Shown here piece by piece: positions 8,755-18,188 of a DNA stretch of 64,000 nt. The notes beneath the pieces were generated by a model. The model was not told the DNA's origin. It saw nothing but the letters and a program-made list of their open reading frames with translations, and did no database searches. Both the position numbers and the translations under genes were made by a program. Positions within the stretch are counted from its first letter, which is position 1; each line of letters begins with the position of its first letter. The stretch spans positions 1 through 64,000 of the forward strand of contig DVJB01000039.1 of the NCBI GenBank assembly GCA_018710845.1, read 5' to 3'. This DNA comes from Candidatus Onthomonas avicola. Its GTDB lineage: Bacteria; Bacillota; Clostridia; Oscillospirales; Oscillospiraceae.

Positions 8755-10161
8755 ATGCTCACGCTCGCCTTCTCCCCCTCAGGACAGGAGCCGCTCTACC
8801 AGCAGCTCTACCACCATATCCGCGACGAAATTCAGGCTGGGCGCCTCGCGGCGGGGGAACGGCTGCCCTCCAAACGGCAGCTCGCCCGCCAGCTCAAGCT
8901 CAGCGTGGTGACGATTGAGGGCGCCTACAGCCAGCTGGTGACGGAGGGCTATCTGGAGAGCCGGGACCGGAAGGGCTACTTCGTTCTGCCGGTGCGCTGG
9001 GAGCGGACCACGCCCAGTCCTCAGGCCGCGCCGGACATCCCCCCGCTGCCGGAGGAGCGCGGACGCTTCCGCTATGATTTTGCCACTTCCGGCTCGGATG
9101 CGGAGAGCTTTCCCTTCGCCACCTGGGCAAAGCTGAGCCGTGAGGTGCTCTCCAGCCGGGATCAGGCCCTCCTCTCCGCCGCTCACCCCCAGGGGGTCCC
9201 CGAGCTGCGCGAGGCGATCGCCCATCACCTCTATCAGTTCCGCGGCATCCTCGTCTCGCCGGAGCAGATCATCGTCGGCGCCGGGTCGGAGTTTCTCTCC
9301 ACCCTGCTCGTGCAGCTGCTTGGGCCGCAGGGCGGCTATGCGCTGGAAGATCCAGGCTACCGGAAGATCGCCCGCATCTTCTCCGCCAGCGGGGCACAGG
9401 TGATCCCCATCCCTCTGGACGCGCACGGCCTGCGCGCCGACCGGCTGGCAGAGAGCGGCGCGCGCATCGTCCACATCACGCCGTCGCACCACTTTCCACT
9501 CGGGACAGTGATGCCGGTCTCCCGGCGTCGGGAGCTGCTGGAGTGGGCGGGCGAACGGGAAGACCGTTATCTGATTGAGGACGACTATGACAGCGAATTT
9601 CGCTTTACAGGCCGTCCCATCCCCGCGCTGCAGGGATTGGACCGCGCGGAAAAGGTGATCTACCTCAATACGTTTGCCAAGAGCCTCGCGCCCTCGCTGC
9701 GCATCGGCTATATGGTCCTGCCCCCCAGCCTGCTGCGGCGCTACCGGCAGGAGCTGCTGTTCTATTCCTCCACTGTCCCCTCCTTCGAGCAGTACACACT
9801 GGCGCTGTTCATGGAGCGCGGACACATGGAGCGGCACATCGCGCGGACCCGCAACCGCTATCAACAGCGGCTGGCCGCGCTGCGGCAGGCCGTGCGCGAG
9901 ACCGGTCTGGACCGTTTCTGTACGCTCTCCGGGGGAGAGAGCGGACTGCACCTGTTGATGACAGTGCGCAGCCCACTCTCCCAGGACGAGCTGACCCGCC
10001 GGGCAGCGGAAGCCGGGATTCGTCTCTACCCACTGGCCTCCTATTATTTATGTGAACCGCATAAGCGCGCCGCCTCCACCTTTGTCATGGGCTACGGAAA
10101 ACTGACGGAAACGGATTTGCAGGACGCTTTTCAGTCGCTTGCGAAGATTTGGTCATTTTGA
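8755..10161 (+). CDS. MocR/PdxR-like GntR-family regulator with aminotransferase domain
   Basis: N-terminal wHTH (PLYQQLYHHIRDEIQAGRLAAGERLPSKRQLARQL) plus PLP aminotransferase fold (DDYDSEFRFTGRPIPALQGLD, YLNTFAKSLAPSLRIGYMV). Confidence 0.93.
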   Translation: MLTLAFSPSGQEPLYQQLYHHIRDEIQAGRLAAGERLPSKRQLARQLKLSVVTIEGAYSQLVTEGYLESRDRKGYFVLPVRWERTTPSPQAAPDIPPLPEERGRFRYDFATSGSDAESFPFATWAKLSREVLSSRDQALLSAAHPQGVPELREAIAHHLYQFRGILVSPEQIIVGAGSEFLSTLLVQLLGPQGGYALEDPGYRKIARIFSASGAQVIPIPLDAHGLRADRLAESGARIVHITPSHHFPLGTVMPVSRRRELLEWAGEREDRYLIEDDYDSEFRFTGRPIPALQGLDRAEKVIYLNTFAKSLAPSLRIGYMVLPPSLLRRYRQELLFYSSTVPSFEQYTLALFMERGHMERHIARTRNRYQQRLAALRQAVRETGLDRFCTLSGGESGLHLLMTVRSPLSQDELTRRAAEAGIRLYPLASYYLCEPHKRAASTFVMGYGKLTETDLQDAFQSLAKIWSF

Positions 10162-10346
10162 CGAATTTCAGAGAAGCTTCCCGTAGCCCGTCTTTCGCGC
10201 AGATTGCGTTGTTCCCTCTCTGTTGTTTTTGTTACCAATTGTTACGAATTGATCTGCCATTTCGCGCCACTTCAACAAACTTCGATTACTATTTTACGAT
10301 AATTGTTCTTTAGTTTCACTGTATTGGGCCAAACGAAAACTTTTTA

Positions 10347-10375
10347 TTGACAAAAGCCTTTTGCGGGTGTATACT
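10347..10375 (+). promoter_or_regulatory. Sigma-A promoter for the YabE-like gene
   Basis: TTGACA (10347-10352), 17-bp spacer, TATACT (10370-10375). Confidence 0.85.
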
Positions 10376-10461
10376 ATCCGTAGTCAAACGGGGTTACAAA
10401 AATTACAACCCATGCATTCGCCGCGGGTCCCGCCCGCGAGAGACGCATATAGGAGGTAATT

Positions 10462-11553
10462 ATGTCTCAACGCAAAGGCTTTTTATGTTCACTCCTTTCC
10501 AAGCCTGTTTTGAAAGGTTCTGCAGTCGCCGCCACCGTCCTGGCCCTGCTGATGCTCTTCTATCTGCCAGCCACCGCTACGGTCACATATGAAATTTCCG
10601 ACGGCGAGAACACCTATCGCATCGAGTCCAACGAGTCCGACGTAAGCGAAGTGCTCGACGAGGCCGGAATTGAGCACTCCGACATCGACCTGATTCAGAC
10701 CTCCGAGGAAGATGAGGTAGTCAGCGTGTCTATCACCCGGAGACAGTACGTGACCGTCGTCTGCGACGATGTGAGCACCTCTATGCTCATTCACACCGGC
10801 GACACCGTAGCCGACGTGCTCGAGCACATGAACATCCAGCTGGGTGAGTATGATCAGATCTCCATGGATCTGGCTGAGACGCCGGAGGCCGGCTCGACCA
10901 TCGAAGTTTACCGGGCAAGCATTACTTACCGCACCGAGAGCACTCCCCTCCCCTACTCCTCCGTCCGCATGGTCGACCCCGAAATGGACCGCGGCGAGGA
11001 AGCTGTCACGCAGGAGGGCGTGGAGGGCAGCCACAACGTCACCTACCGCATCATTGAAGTCGAGGGCAGCGAGCCGGTAGAGGAGCTGTTCAGCGAGACC
11101 ACTGTCGATCCGGTGGACGAGGTTGTCTCCTACGGCACCAAGGTTTACTTTGAACGCCCGACCGGTTACAGCACGACAAGCGAGTACATCACCAATATCG
11201 ACGACGAGGCGGGCACCTTTACCACCTCCAAAGGGGATACCTACTCCTTCTCCGGCACTGTGACACTGGAAGCCACCGCTTATACCGCGCGCTCCGGCGC
11301 AATCTGCTCGACCGGCCGTCTGGCCCGCGTGGGCGTGGTCGCGGTGGACCCTGACTACATCCCCTACGGCACTGAGATGTTCATCATGTCCGCCGACGGC
11401 AGCTTTGTCTACGGCGTGGCCGTGGCGGGCGATTGCGGCGGCGCGATCGACAACTGGGACGTTGATCTGTACATGAATTCCCGTTCTGACTGCATTAACT
11501 TCGGCCGCCGGGATGTGGTCGCCTATATGATCACCGGCGAGGTCGACGCCTGA
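10462..11553 (+). CDS. YabE-like cell-wall protein: DUF348 repeats, G5 domain, C-terminal 3D domain
   Basis: Repeated ubiquitin-like segments, ...EELFSETTVDPVDEVVSYGTK (G5), LEATAYT...VAVDPDYIPYGTEMFI...AGDCGGAIDNWDVDLYM (3D motif). Confidence 0.9.
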   Translation: MSQRKGFLCSLLSKPVLKGSAVAATVLALLMLFYLPATATVTYEISDGENTYRIESNESDVSEVLDEAGIEHSDIDLIQTSEEDEVVSVSITRRQYVTVVCDDVSTSMLIHTGDTVADVLEHMNIQLGEYDQISMDLAETPEAGSTIEVYRASITYRTESTPLPYSSVRMVDPEMDRGEEAVTQEGVEGSHNVTYRIIEVEGSEPVEELFSETTVDPVDEVVSYGTKVYFERPTGYSTTSEYITNIDDEAGTFTTSKGDTYSFSGTVTLEATAYTARSGAICSTGRLARVGVVAVDPDYIPYGTEMFIMSADGSFVYGVAVAGDCGGAIDNWDVDLYMNSRSDCINFGRRDVVAYMITGEVDA

Positions 11554-11579
11554 TCTCCACTGTTTGACAGAAAACGAAA

Positions 11580-11610
11580 CCGGACAACCCACAGCGGCTG
11601 TCCGGTTTTT
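11580..11610 (+). terminator. Rho-independent terminator
   Basis: CCGGACA...TGTCCGG followed by TTTTT. Confidence 0.85.
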
Positions 11611-11688
11611 GTTATTCTCTCTTCCCTTTTTGACAGCTTTTTGGTATGCTGTCTCTATCGTAAATCCAGAGCAGGAGGCTTTTCTCTG

Positions 11689-12558
11689 ATGGACCTGTGC
11701 AACGAACGGCAAATCAAAGCTCTGCTGGCCCGGCACGGCTTTCGCTTCTCTAAGTCCATGGGGCAGAATTTTCTGATCGTCCCCTCCATTCCCCAGGAAA
11801 TCGCCGCCGTCTCCAATGCGGATGAGAACTGCGGTGTGCTGGAGATCGGCCCCGGTATCGGCCCTCTGACCGCCCAGCTCGCCCAGCGAGCCGGCAAGGT
11901 GGTCTCCGTCGAACTGGACCGCGCCCTTCTCCCGGTTCTGGCCGAGACGATGGCCCCCTATCCCAACGTCGAGATCGTCCCAGGCGACATTTTGAAGCTG
12001 GATCTGGGCACTCTGGTTTCTGAAAAGCTGGTTGGCTTTACACCGATTGTCTGTGCGAACCTGCCCTACAACATCACCACCCCCGTCCTCACGCGCCTGC
12101 TGGAGAGCAGACTGTTTCGCTCTGTGACCGTGCTGATCCAGCGAGAGGTGGCCCGCAGAATCTGCGCGCGTCCGGGAACAGCGGACTACGGCGCCTTCTC
12201 CCTCTTCTGCCAGTACCACGCCCGCTGCGAGATCGCCTTCGAGGTCCCGCCGGAGTGTTTTTTGCCGGCGCCCAAGGTGACCTCCGCCGTGCTGCATATG
12301 GAGGTGCTGTCTGAGCCGCCGGTGGAGACAAGGGACGAGGCACTGCTTTTTCGCGTCATCCGCGCCTCGTTTGCCCAGCGGCGCAAGAAGCTCCTCAACG
12401 GCCTCACCGCCGCGTTCGGCAGCGAGCTGTCCCGCGAGGCGCTGGCCGGGGCGATCGCAGACTGCGGCTTCCCGGAATCCGTACGCGGGGAGCAGTTAGG
12501 GCTGTTTGAGTTTGCCTGTCTGGCCGATCAGCTTTACAGTCTCTTATCCGACAGATAA
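11689..12558 (+). CDS. rsmA: 16S rRNA dimethyladenosine transferase
   Basis: SKSMGQNFL, VLEIGPGIGPLTAQLA, CANLPYNITTPVL. Confidence 0.96.
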   Translation: MDLCNERQIKALLARHGFRFSKSMGQNFLIVPSIPQEIAAVSNADENCGVLEIGPGIGPLTAQLAQRAGKVVSVELDRALLPVLAETMAPYPNVEIVPGDILKLDLGTLVSEKLVGFTPIVCANLPYNITTPVLTRLLESRLFRSVTVLIQREVARRICARPGTADYGAFSLFCQYHARCEIAFEVPPECFLPAPKVTSAVLHMEVLSEPPVETRDEALLFRVIRASFAQRRKKLLNGLTAAFGSELSREALAGAIADCGFPESVRGEQLGLFEFACLADQLYSLLSDR

Positions 12559-12570
12559 ACCTATTTTTGA

Positions 12571-12605
12571 CGCGCGCCCGGATAGACTGCCGGGCGCGCG
12601 TTTTC
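12571..12605. terminator. Strong GC hairpin between convergent rsmA and serpin genes
   Basis: CGCGCGCCCGG...CCGGGCGCGCG then TTTT. Confidence 0.8.
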
Positions 12606-12629
12606 TGCGCTTGATGCAGTTTTTTGCCA

Positions 12630-13871
12630 TCAGCCCAGATCGGTCATCGTCCCGATAAAGAGGGGAAGGCCGGTCTCGGTGTCCACCAACAGGTAGAGGA
12701 ACGGGCGGTCCAATGTGACAATATGTGGCTCCGCCATGGAGGAGCCCGCGACCATCTCCACCGCCGTGGCCGCGCCGGCGCGGGTCCCCTGCTCATCCAC
12801 CGTGAGATAGGTCTTGTGCAGGACACGGCCGATCATCAGCCCAAATTCCTCCGTCTGTCCCATCGCGGAGAAATCCGCCAGAGCAGCGTCAAAGGCATCC
12901 GTGACACCCATTGCCTGCAACGTGTCGGAGAGCTCGAGAGAGGTCTCTGCCTCAAACTTCGGAATCCCCGCCGTCACCGGTTCCTCCAGCGCCCCGGTCA
13001 GCGTCGCGCGCAGGCCCTCACCGGTCAAGCTCTGCACATACTCTCCCAGCGAGATCCCCTCGTCCGGCAGGAGCGCCGCAAAGGCGTATTTTCCGCCGTC
13101 GTAGTATTTCAGAAACCCGGTGGCGGAGCCGTCCGTCAGGTAGGCATACTCCGCGCTGTACATCAGCTCCGCCGCCTGTTCCTCGCCATTCGCGGCTGTA
13201 AATGTACCGGAGTGAATCTGATCTTCCGTATAAATCTCGCTCCACTGCGCCTCGAAGGCCAGGGCATTCACCAGATAGAGCATCGCCTCGTCCGGAATCT
13301 CGTCTAAAATGGAGTCGATCATCCCGTCCGTCTCGTCCGATACCCAGGCGTTGATCTCCTCCAGTGTGCCCGCGTCGAAAGGGGCCTTATAGATGCCCGC
13401 ACGATAATACCGTGCCGTCGTGTCGAGGAAGGATTCCTCCACCGTGAGGTCCTCTGTGTCCCGCAGCCAGATCGCATTGGCCAGGTGTACCCGGCAGAGT
13501 TCCTCCTCCGGAAGGGACGAGGCCCAGGCAGCCAGGGCGGGATTCAACTCGTCCAGCGGCAGCCCAAAGGTCGCCTCCAGCTGCGCCAACGTCTCCCCCT
13601 GCGCGCCGTTGGCGGTCATCCCGAGGGCAAAGAGAACGGAGGCCGGCGAGATCAGCGTCCCCTCCTCTCCCACATCACCGCTGTTTTGGAAGAGGTGAAG
13701 AGAGAAGTTTGCCAGCGCGTTCAGCGTCTTCTCAGAGGGTTTGTCCGTCTGTGCCGTAAATTCCGTCTCGCGGCCGGAGAGCAGATTCTGCGCCGAAGAG
13801 GCGCTCGGGCCGGCACATGCGGACAGAAGCAGCATCAGGCACAGCAGGGAGATCCACAGCGTTCGTTTCAT
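12630..13871 (-). CDS. Secreted lipoprotein serpin (serine protease inhibitor)
   Basis: Lipobox LLLSACAG; NFSLHLFQ, TLISPASVLFALGMTANGAQGETL, LANAIWLRD, VDEQGTRAGAATAVEMV (hinge/RCL), DRPFLYLLVDTETGLPLFIGTMTD. Confidence 0.95.
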   Translation of the reverse strand: MKRTLWISLLCLMLLLSACAGPSASSAQNLLSGRETEFTAQTDKPSEKTLNALANFSLHLFQNSGDVGEEGTLISPASVLFALGMTANGAQGETLAQLEATFGLPLDELNPALAAWASSLPEEELCRVHLANAIWLRDTEDLTVEESFLDTTARYYRAGIYKAPFDAGTLEEINAWVSDETDGMIDSILDEIPDEAMLYLVNALAFEAQWSEIYTEDQIHSGTFTAANGEEQAAELMYSAEYAYLTDGSATGFLKYYDGGKYAFAALLPDEGISLGEYVQSLTGEGLRATLTGALEEPVTAGIPKFEAETSLELSDTLQAMGVTDAFDAALADFSAMGQTEEFGLMIGRVLHKTYLTVDEQGTRAGAATAVEMVAGSSMAEPHIVTLDRPFLYLLVDTETGLPLFIGTMTDLG

Positions 13872-13942
13872 TTTATCCTCCTTTCCTATTCCTCAGCCCG
13901 GCCGGAGCGCGGCCGGGCTTTTCCGATTTGAAATCCCAGTTA

Positions 13943-14983
13943 TTAGGGTGTCTCATTTGAATCATGTGAAGCATTTTTGCTTTCCTGCTTTTTCTGCTCG
14001 TTTTTCCTGAAAAGTGTTTTTCCTTTCTGCCTTCTTCTGTGCCGGAGCAACAGGACCGCCGCCGCCAGAATCAGGCCCAGGACGAGCAGCCAGAGCGCAT
14101 TGTAGGCCGCCCAGACCGCCAGATCCTGGACGCCTTCCACAAAGCTCTGCGCACCGAGTCGGAAGCTCTGCGCCACCCGGGCCAGGAAGGTCACCTCTTC
14201 CTCCTCCGTCAGGTCGATGACCTCCTCCAGGTAGAGGTTGACCGTCGCGTAGTCCACCAGGCTGTCGTAGCGGTTGAGGGTGCTGGTGTACAGCTCGATC
14301 TCATATTCCGTCTCACTGATGGCCGATTCAATCTCAATGATGTCTGCCATCTCGGTCGCCTGGCTCAGCAGCTCCTGCAGTCGCTCCAGCTTGGTGCGCA
14401 GGGTGGCCAGCCGGGTCTCCGCGTCGAAGTACTCCGTTCCGATGTCATCCACGTCCTCGCTCAGATTGAGCACAAAGCAATTCTCTGTCTCCGCAGCCGT
14501 GTCCAAAAAGGTGCGGTATTGTCCGCTGGGGACACGGATGGTGTAGCTCATGGAACGTCCACCGCCATAGGAGCCGTAGCCAGCGCTGTAAGCATAGAGA
14601 TTGCTCGACTCAATATAGCCGCCGCACTCCTCCACCAGCGCCTCCAGGCCGGCGACCGCGGCGTCAAAGTCGAGGACCTCCATCTCCAGATTGGCGGTGT
14701 AGATCAGCTTTACCTCGGCGTCCTGCGGATTGACCTGCCCGGAGGAGGGTACCTCATTGTCATCCAACGAGCCGGCTTCCTCAGAGGATGCCGATTCCGT
14801 CTCCTCCGGCTCCGGCACGGCGTCCTCTGTCACCACGCCGTAACCGGCATCTGAGGCAGCTGTGCTGGCAGCCGTGTCCATGCTGTTGCCGCCGTTCCCC
14901 GCGCCGCAGGCCGCCAGCAACAATACCAGCGCCAGCAGCAGCGGCAGGAGGCGCGCTGCCCCGTTTCTTCCCGTATGTCTCAT
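13943..14983 (-). CDS. DUF4349-like lipoprotein
   Basis: Lipobox LLLAACGAG; KLIYTANLEMEVLDFDAAVAGLEALVEECGGYIESS; VNLYLEEV; C-terminal TM. Confidence 0.85.
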   Translation of the reverse strand: MRHTGRNGAARLLPLLLALVLLLAACGAGNGGNSMDTAASTAASDAGYGVVTEDAVPEPEETESASSEEAGSLDDNEVPSSGQVNPQDAEVKLIYTANLEMEVLDFDAAVAGLEALVEECGGYIESSNLYAYSAGYGSYGGGRSMSYTIRVPSGQYRTFLDTAAETENCFVLNLSEDVDDIGTEYFDAETRLATLRTKLERLQELLSQATEMADIIEIESAISETEYEIELYTSTLNRYDSLVDYATVNLYLEEVIDLTEEEEVTFLARVAQSFRLGAQSFVEGVQDLAVWAAYNALWLLVLGLILAAAVLLLRHRRRQKGKTLFRKNEQKKQESKNASHDSNETP

Positions 14984-15148
14984 GATTGTCTCCCCTTTCA
15001 TGACCGTATGGGCGGTTCCCTTCTACCCTTCCATACGTGTGAGCACCCCAAATTGCTGCGCCGACGAAAAAATTTTTTTGCGATATGTCGCTTTTCGCCG
15101 GGCCGGCGCGTAAGATGGCCCATCACCTTTTTCGAGGAGGCAGGCCCT

Positions 15149-15889
15149 ATGCCGCTGCTCTATCTCTCCCCCTCCACCCAGGAGTTCAATCTCTATGTCA
15201 CCGGCGGCACAGAGGAGGAGTACATGAACCGGATTGCCGATGAGATGATCCCCTATCTGCGCGCCAGCGGTATCACCGTCGCGCGCAATACGCCTGACAT
15301 GACCGCTGCCAGCTCCATTCAGGACTCCAACGCGCAGGAGGTCGACCTGCACCTGGCCCTGCACTCCAACGCCGCGCCGGAATTTCTTGCCGGAACATTG
15401 CAGGGCAGCGAGGTGTATTACTCCCCCGCTTCCTATTACAGCCGCGCGGCAGCGCAGATCATCGCCGCCCATCTGCGGGAGATCTACCCCAACCCCGAGC
15501 TGGTGAGCACCATTCCCACCACGACACTCGGCGAAGTGGTCAAGGTGCGTGCCCCCGGCGTGCTGATCGAATTTGCCTATCACGACAATCCGGAGGATGC
15601 CGCCTGGATCCAGGACAACGTCTCCGCAATTGCACAAAATGTCAGCCAGAGCGTCGCGGAGTATTTCGGTCTCCCCTTTCTGGAACCGCAGGCACCCTGG
15701 GAGGGTGTTGTGAATATTCACTGGGGAAAACTGAATATCCGTGAATATCCATCCACATCCAGCCGTATTCTCGCCCAGGCATGCGACGGGGCCAGGCTGA
15801 CCATCTGGAATACCTATCTGGATTGGTATGTGGTCGGCTTTGGCGGCGTGATGGGATTTGCAGCTCAGCGATATATCTCCGTCCCGTAA
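15149..15889 (+). CDS. N-acetylmuramoyl-L-alanine amidase-like protein with C-terminal SH3-type domain
   Basis: LHLALHSNA, GVLIEFAYHDN; SPSTQ at N-terminus instead of DPGHGG; C-terminal VNIHWGKLNIREYPSTSSRIL. Confidence 0.8.
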   Translation: MPLLYLSPSTQEFNLYVTGGTEEEYMNRIADEMIPYLRASGITVARNTPDMTAASSIQDSNAQEVDLHLALHSNAAPEFLAGTLQGSEVYYSPASYYSRAAAQIIAAHLREIYPNPELVSTIPTTTLGEVVKVRAPGVLIEFAYHDNPEDAAWIQDNVSAIAQNVSQSVAEYFGLPFLEPQAPWEGVVNIHWGKLNIREYPSTSSRILAQACDGARLTIWNTYLDWYVVGFGGVMGFAAQRYISVP

Positions 15890-15979
15890 GGTGAAATTCC
15901 CTTATTCTATCGTAATGTTATTTTACTTTACAGGAAAATTGCCGTTTTACCGGCACTTCCCTCCCCCGCTGGACGCAAA

Positions 15980-16017
15980 GCGGCCCGGACCGGGATCAAT
16001 TTCCCGGTCCGGGCCGC
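15980..16017 (-). terminator. Long hairpin downstream of the his operon
   Basis: 16-bp arms GCGGCCCGGACCGGGA/TCCCGGTCCGGGCCGC. Confidence 0.7.
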
Positions 16018-16036
16018 GCTCTGCCGTTTCGGCTAT

Positions 16037-16369
16037 TTAGGTATTGTGGTCGCTCTGGTGGAAGGTCTTGAGGTTGCCGATCTTCCGGCTGCGGCGGTCC
16101 AGCTCCTCCAGCACCGCCTCGAGGGGAATGCCCTCGTTCACCATCAAGACCATCAGGTGGTAGAGCAGGTCGGAGATCTCCCCCACCGTCTCCGGCTGGC
16201 TGCCGTTCTTGGCGGCGATGATGGTCTCGGCGCACTCCTCCCCCACCTTCTTCAAGATCTTGTCCAGCCCCTTGTCAAAGAGATAGCAGGTATAGGAGTT
16301 CTCACTCGGGTGGCTCTTGCGGTCGAGGACCACCTGATAGAGCCCAGTCAGTACACTGTCATTCGGCAT
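16037..16369 (-). CDS. hisE: Phosphoribosyl-ATP pyrophosphatase
   Basis: SYTCYLFDKGLDKILKKVGEECAETIIAAKN...EISDLLYHLMVLM. Confidence 0.95.
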   Translation of the reverse strand: MPNDSVLTGLYQVVLDRKSHPSENSYTCYLFDKGLDKILKKVGEECAETIIAAKNGSQPETVGEISDLLYHLMVLMVNEGIPLEAVLEELDRRSRKIGNLKTFHQSDHNT

Positions 16370-16697
16370 CGGAATCTTCCTCCCAAATCGGATTGAAAAA
16401 GCAGCTGCGCGCACCGGTGTGACAGGTCGGTCCCACCGGGTCGCAGAGGTAGAGCAGGGTGTCGGTGTCGCAGTCAGTCACCATCTTGCGCACATGGAGG
16501 AAGTGACCGGAACTCTCCCCCTTATTCCAGAGCTTCTGGCGGCTGCGCGACCAGAACCAGGCGGTCTTGGTCTGGAGCGTCAACTCCACCGCCTCGCGGT
16601 TGGTGAAGCCGAGCATGAGCACGGCGCCGTCCGCCCGGTCCTGGATGATGACCGGGATCAGATCAGACTTCTGAAACAGTCGGTCAAGGTCAAACAT
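16359..16697 (-). CDS. hisI: Phosphoribosyl-AMP cyclohydrolase
   Basis: [36 protein letters not shown]. Confidence 0.96.
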   Translation of the reverse strand: MFDLDRLFQKSDLIPVIIQDRADGAVLMLGFTNREAVELTLQTKTAWFWSRSRQKLWNKGESSGHFLHVRKMVTDCDTDTLLYLCDPVGPTCHTGARSCFFNPIWEEDSDAE

Positions 16698-17469
16698 GGG
16701 TACTCCCCCTCTCCTGGCGCACCGGGATACCGCGTGCGCGCAGATAGTCCTTCACCTGCGGGACGGTCAGCTCGCCGAAGTGGAAGAGCGAGGCGGCAAG
16801 GGCCGCGTCGCAGCCGGTCTGCTCGAAGACCTCGGCAAAGTGGGCGAGGCTCCCGCAGCCGCCGGAGGCGATCACCGGGATGGAAACCGCCGCCGTCACC
16901 GCGCGGGTCATCTCCAGGTCAAAGCCGGCCTTGGTGCCGTCGGCGTCCATTGAGGTGAGGAGAATCTCCCCTGCGCCGAGGCGCTCGCCCTCCTTCACCC
17001 ACTCGATCAGGTCCCTGCCGGTGGGGATGCGCCCTCCGGCGACCACCACCTCATAGCCGCCCTCCGGGCGCTTCCGGGCGTCCACCGCCAGCACGACGCA
17101 CTGGCTGCCGAAGCGCTCGGCCGCGCGGGAGATCAGGCTCGGGGCCTTCACGGCAGCAGAGTTGACGGAGATCTTGTCCGCCCCCGCGCGCAGGAGGGTC
17201 TGGAAATCCTCCAACGTGCGGATGCCGCCGCCCACCGTCAGCGGGACGAAGACCTGAGCTGCGGTGCGGGCCACCACGTCCGCCACCGTCTTGCGCGCTT
17301 CATGGGTGGCGGTGATGTCGAGAAAGACGATCTCGTCCGCGCCCTGGTCGGAGTAGTACTTCGCCAGCTCCACCGGGTCGCCGGCGTCGCGGATGTTGAC
17401 AAAGTTGACCCCCTTGACCACGCGGCCGTCGCGCACGTCAAGGCAGGGGATCACTCGTTTGGCCAGCAT
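16690..17469 (-). CDS. hisF: Imidazole glycerol phosphate synthase cyclase subunit
   Basis: [36 protein letters not shown]. Confidence 0.97.
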   Translation of the reverse strand: MLAKRVIPCLDVRDGRVVKGVNFVNIRDAGDPVELAKYYSDQGADEIVFLDITATHEARKTVADVVARTAAQVFVPLTVGGGIRTLEDFQTLLRAGADKISVNSAAVKAPSLISRAAERFGSQCVVLAVDARKRPEGGYEVVVAGGRIPTGRDLIEWVKEGERLGAGEILLTSMDADGTKAGFDLEMTRAVTAAVSIPVIASGGCGSLAHFAEVFEQTGCDAALAASLFHFGELTVPQVKDYLRARGIPVRQERGSTHV

Positions 17470-18188
17470 TGTGCTCCCCCCTCCCGGACGGCGCGGGCCA
17501 GGTCCACCGCGCCTGTGTAGTACGCCTTGCCGATGATGGCCCCGTCCAGGCCCATCTCCCGCAGGCGGTTTAGATCTTCGTTGGCGGACACGCCGCCCGA
17601 GGCGACGATCCGGCAGCCGGGCACCGCCGCTTGCAGCGCCGCGAGACGGTCGTAGGACGGGCCGGTCAGCAGGCCGTCGGTGTCAATATCGGTAAAGATA
17701 ATTACCTTTACACCTTTTTCCACGACCTGGCGGGCGAAGTCGAGGTAATCCAGGCCGGAGTCCTCCGTCCAGCCGGCAGTACGCACCCGGCCGTCCCGCG
17801 CGTCGATGCCCACGGCGATGCGCGCGCCGTAGCGCGCCGCCGCCTCGCGCACCAGCTCGGGCCGGGAGACGGCGGCCGAACCGATCACCATCCTCCAGAC
17901 TCCCATCCGGTCTGCCGCCTCCAGGTCGGCCATGGAGCGGATGCCGCCCCCCAGCTCAACATGCAGGCCGGACGAGCGCGCCAGCTCCTCGACAATGGCG
18001 GCATTTTTCCGCACGCCGCTCTTCGCGCCGTCCAGGTCCACCAGATGCAGGTAGCGCGCCCCGGCGGCGTAGAAGGCGCGCGCCGTCTCCAGCGGGCTGT
18101 CCGCCACCTGATGGACCGTGTCAAATTCGCCGCGGCGCAGGCGGACGACTCGCCCATCTTTCAGATCAATTGCAGGCAAGAGAATCAT
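17451..18188 (-). CDS. hisA: ProFAR isomerase
   Basis: [33 protein letters not shown]. Confidence 0.96.
   Translation of the reverse strand: MILLPAIDLKDGRVVRLRRGEFDTVHQVADSPLETARAFYAAGARYLHLVDLDGAKSGVRKNAAIVEELARSSGLHVELGGGIRSMADLEAADRMGVWRMVIGSAAVSRPELVREAAARYGARIAVGIDARDGRVRTAGWTEDSGLDYLDFARQVVEKGVKVIIFTDIDTDGLLTGPSYDRLAALQAAVPGCRIVASGGVSANEDLNRLREMGLDGAIIGKAYYTGAVDLARAVREGGAQCWPNE

Noticed and set aside
10489-12297. 602-aa minus-strand ORF antisense to the YabE-like gene and rsmA
   Set aside because: Antisense artefact spanning a terminator and two well-supported plus-strand genes.
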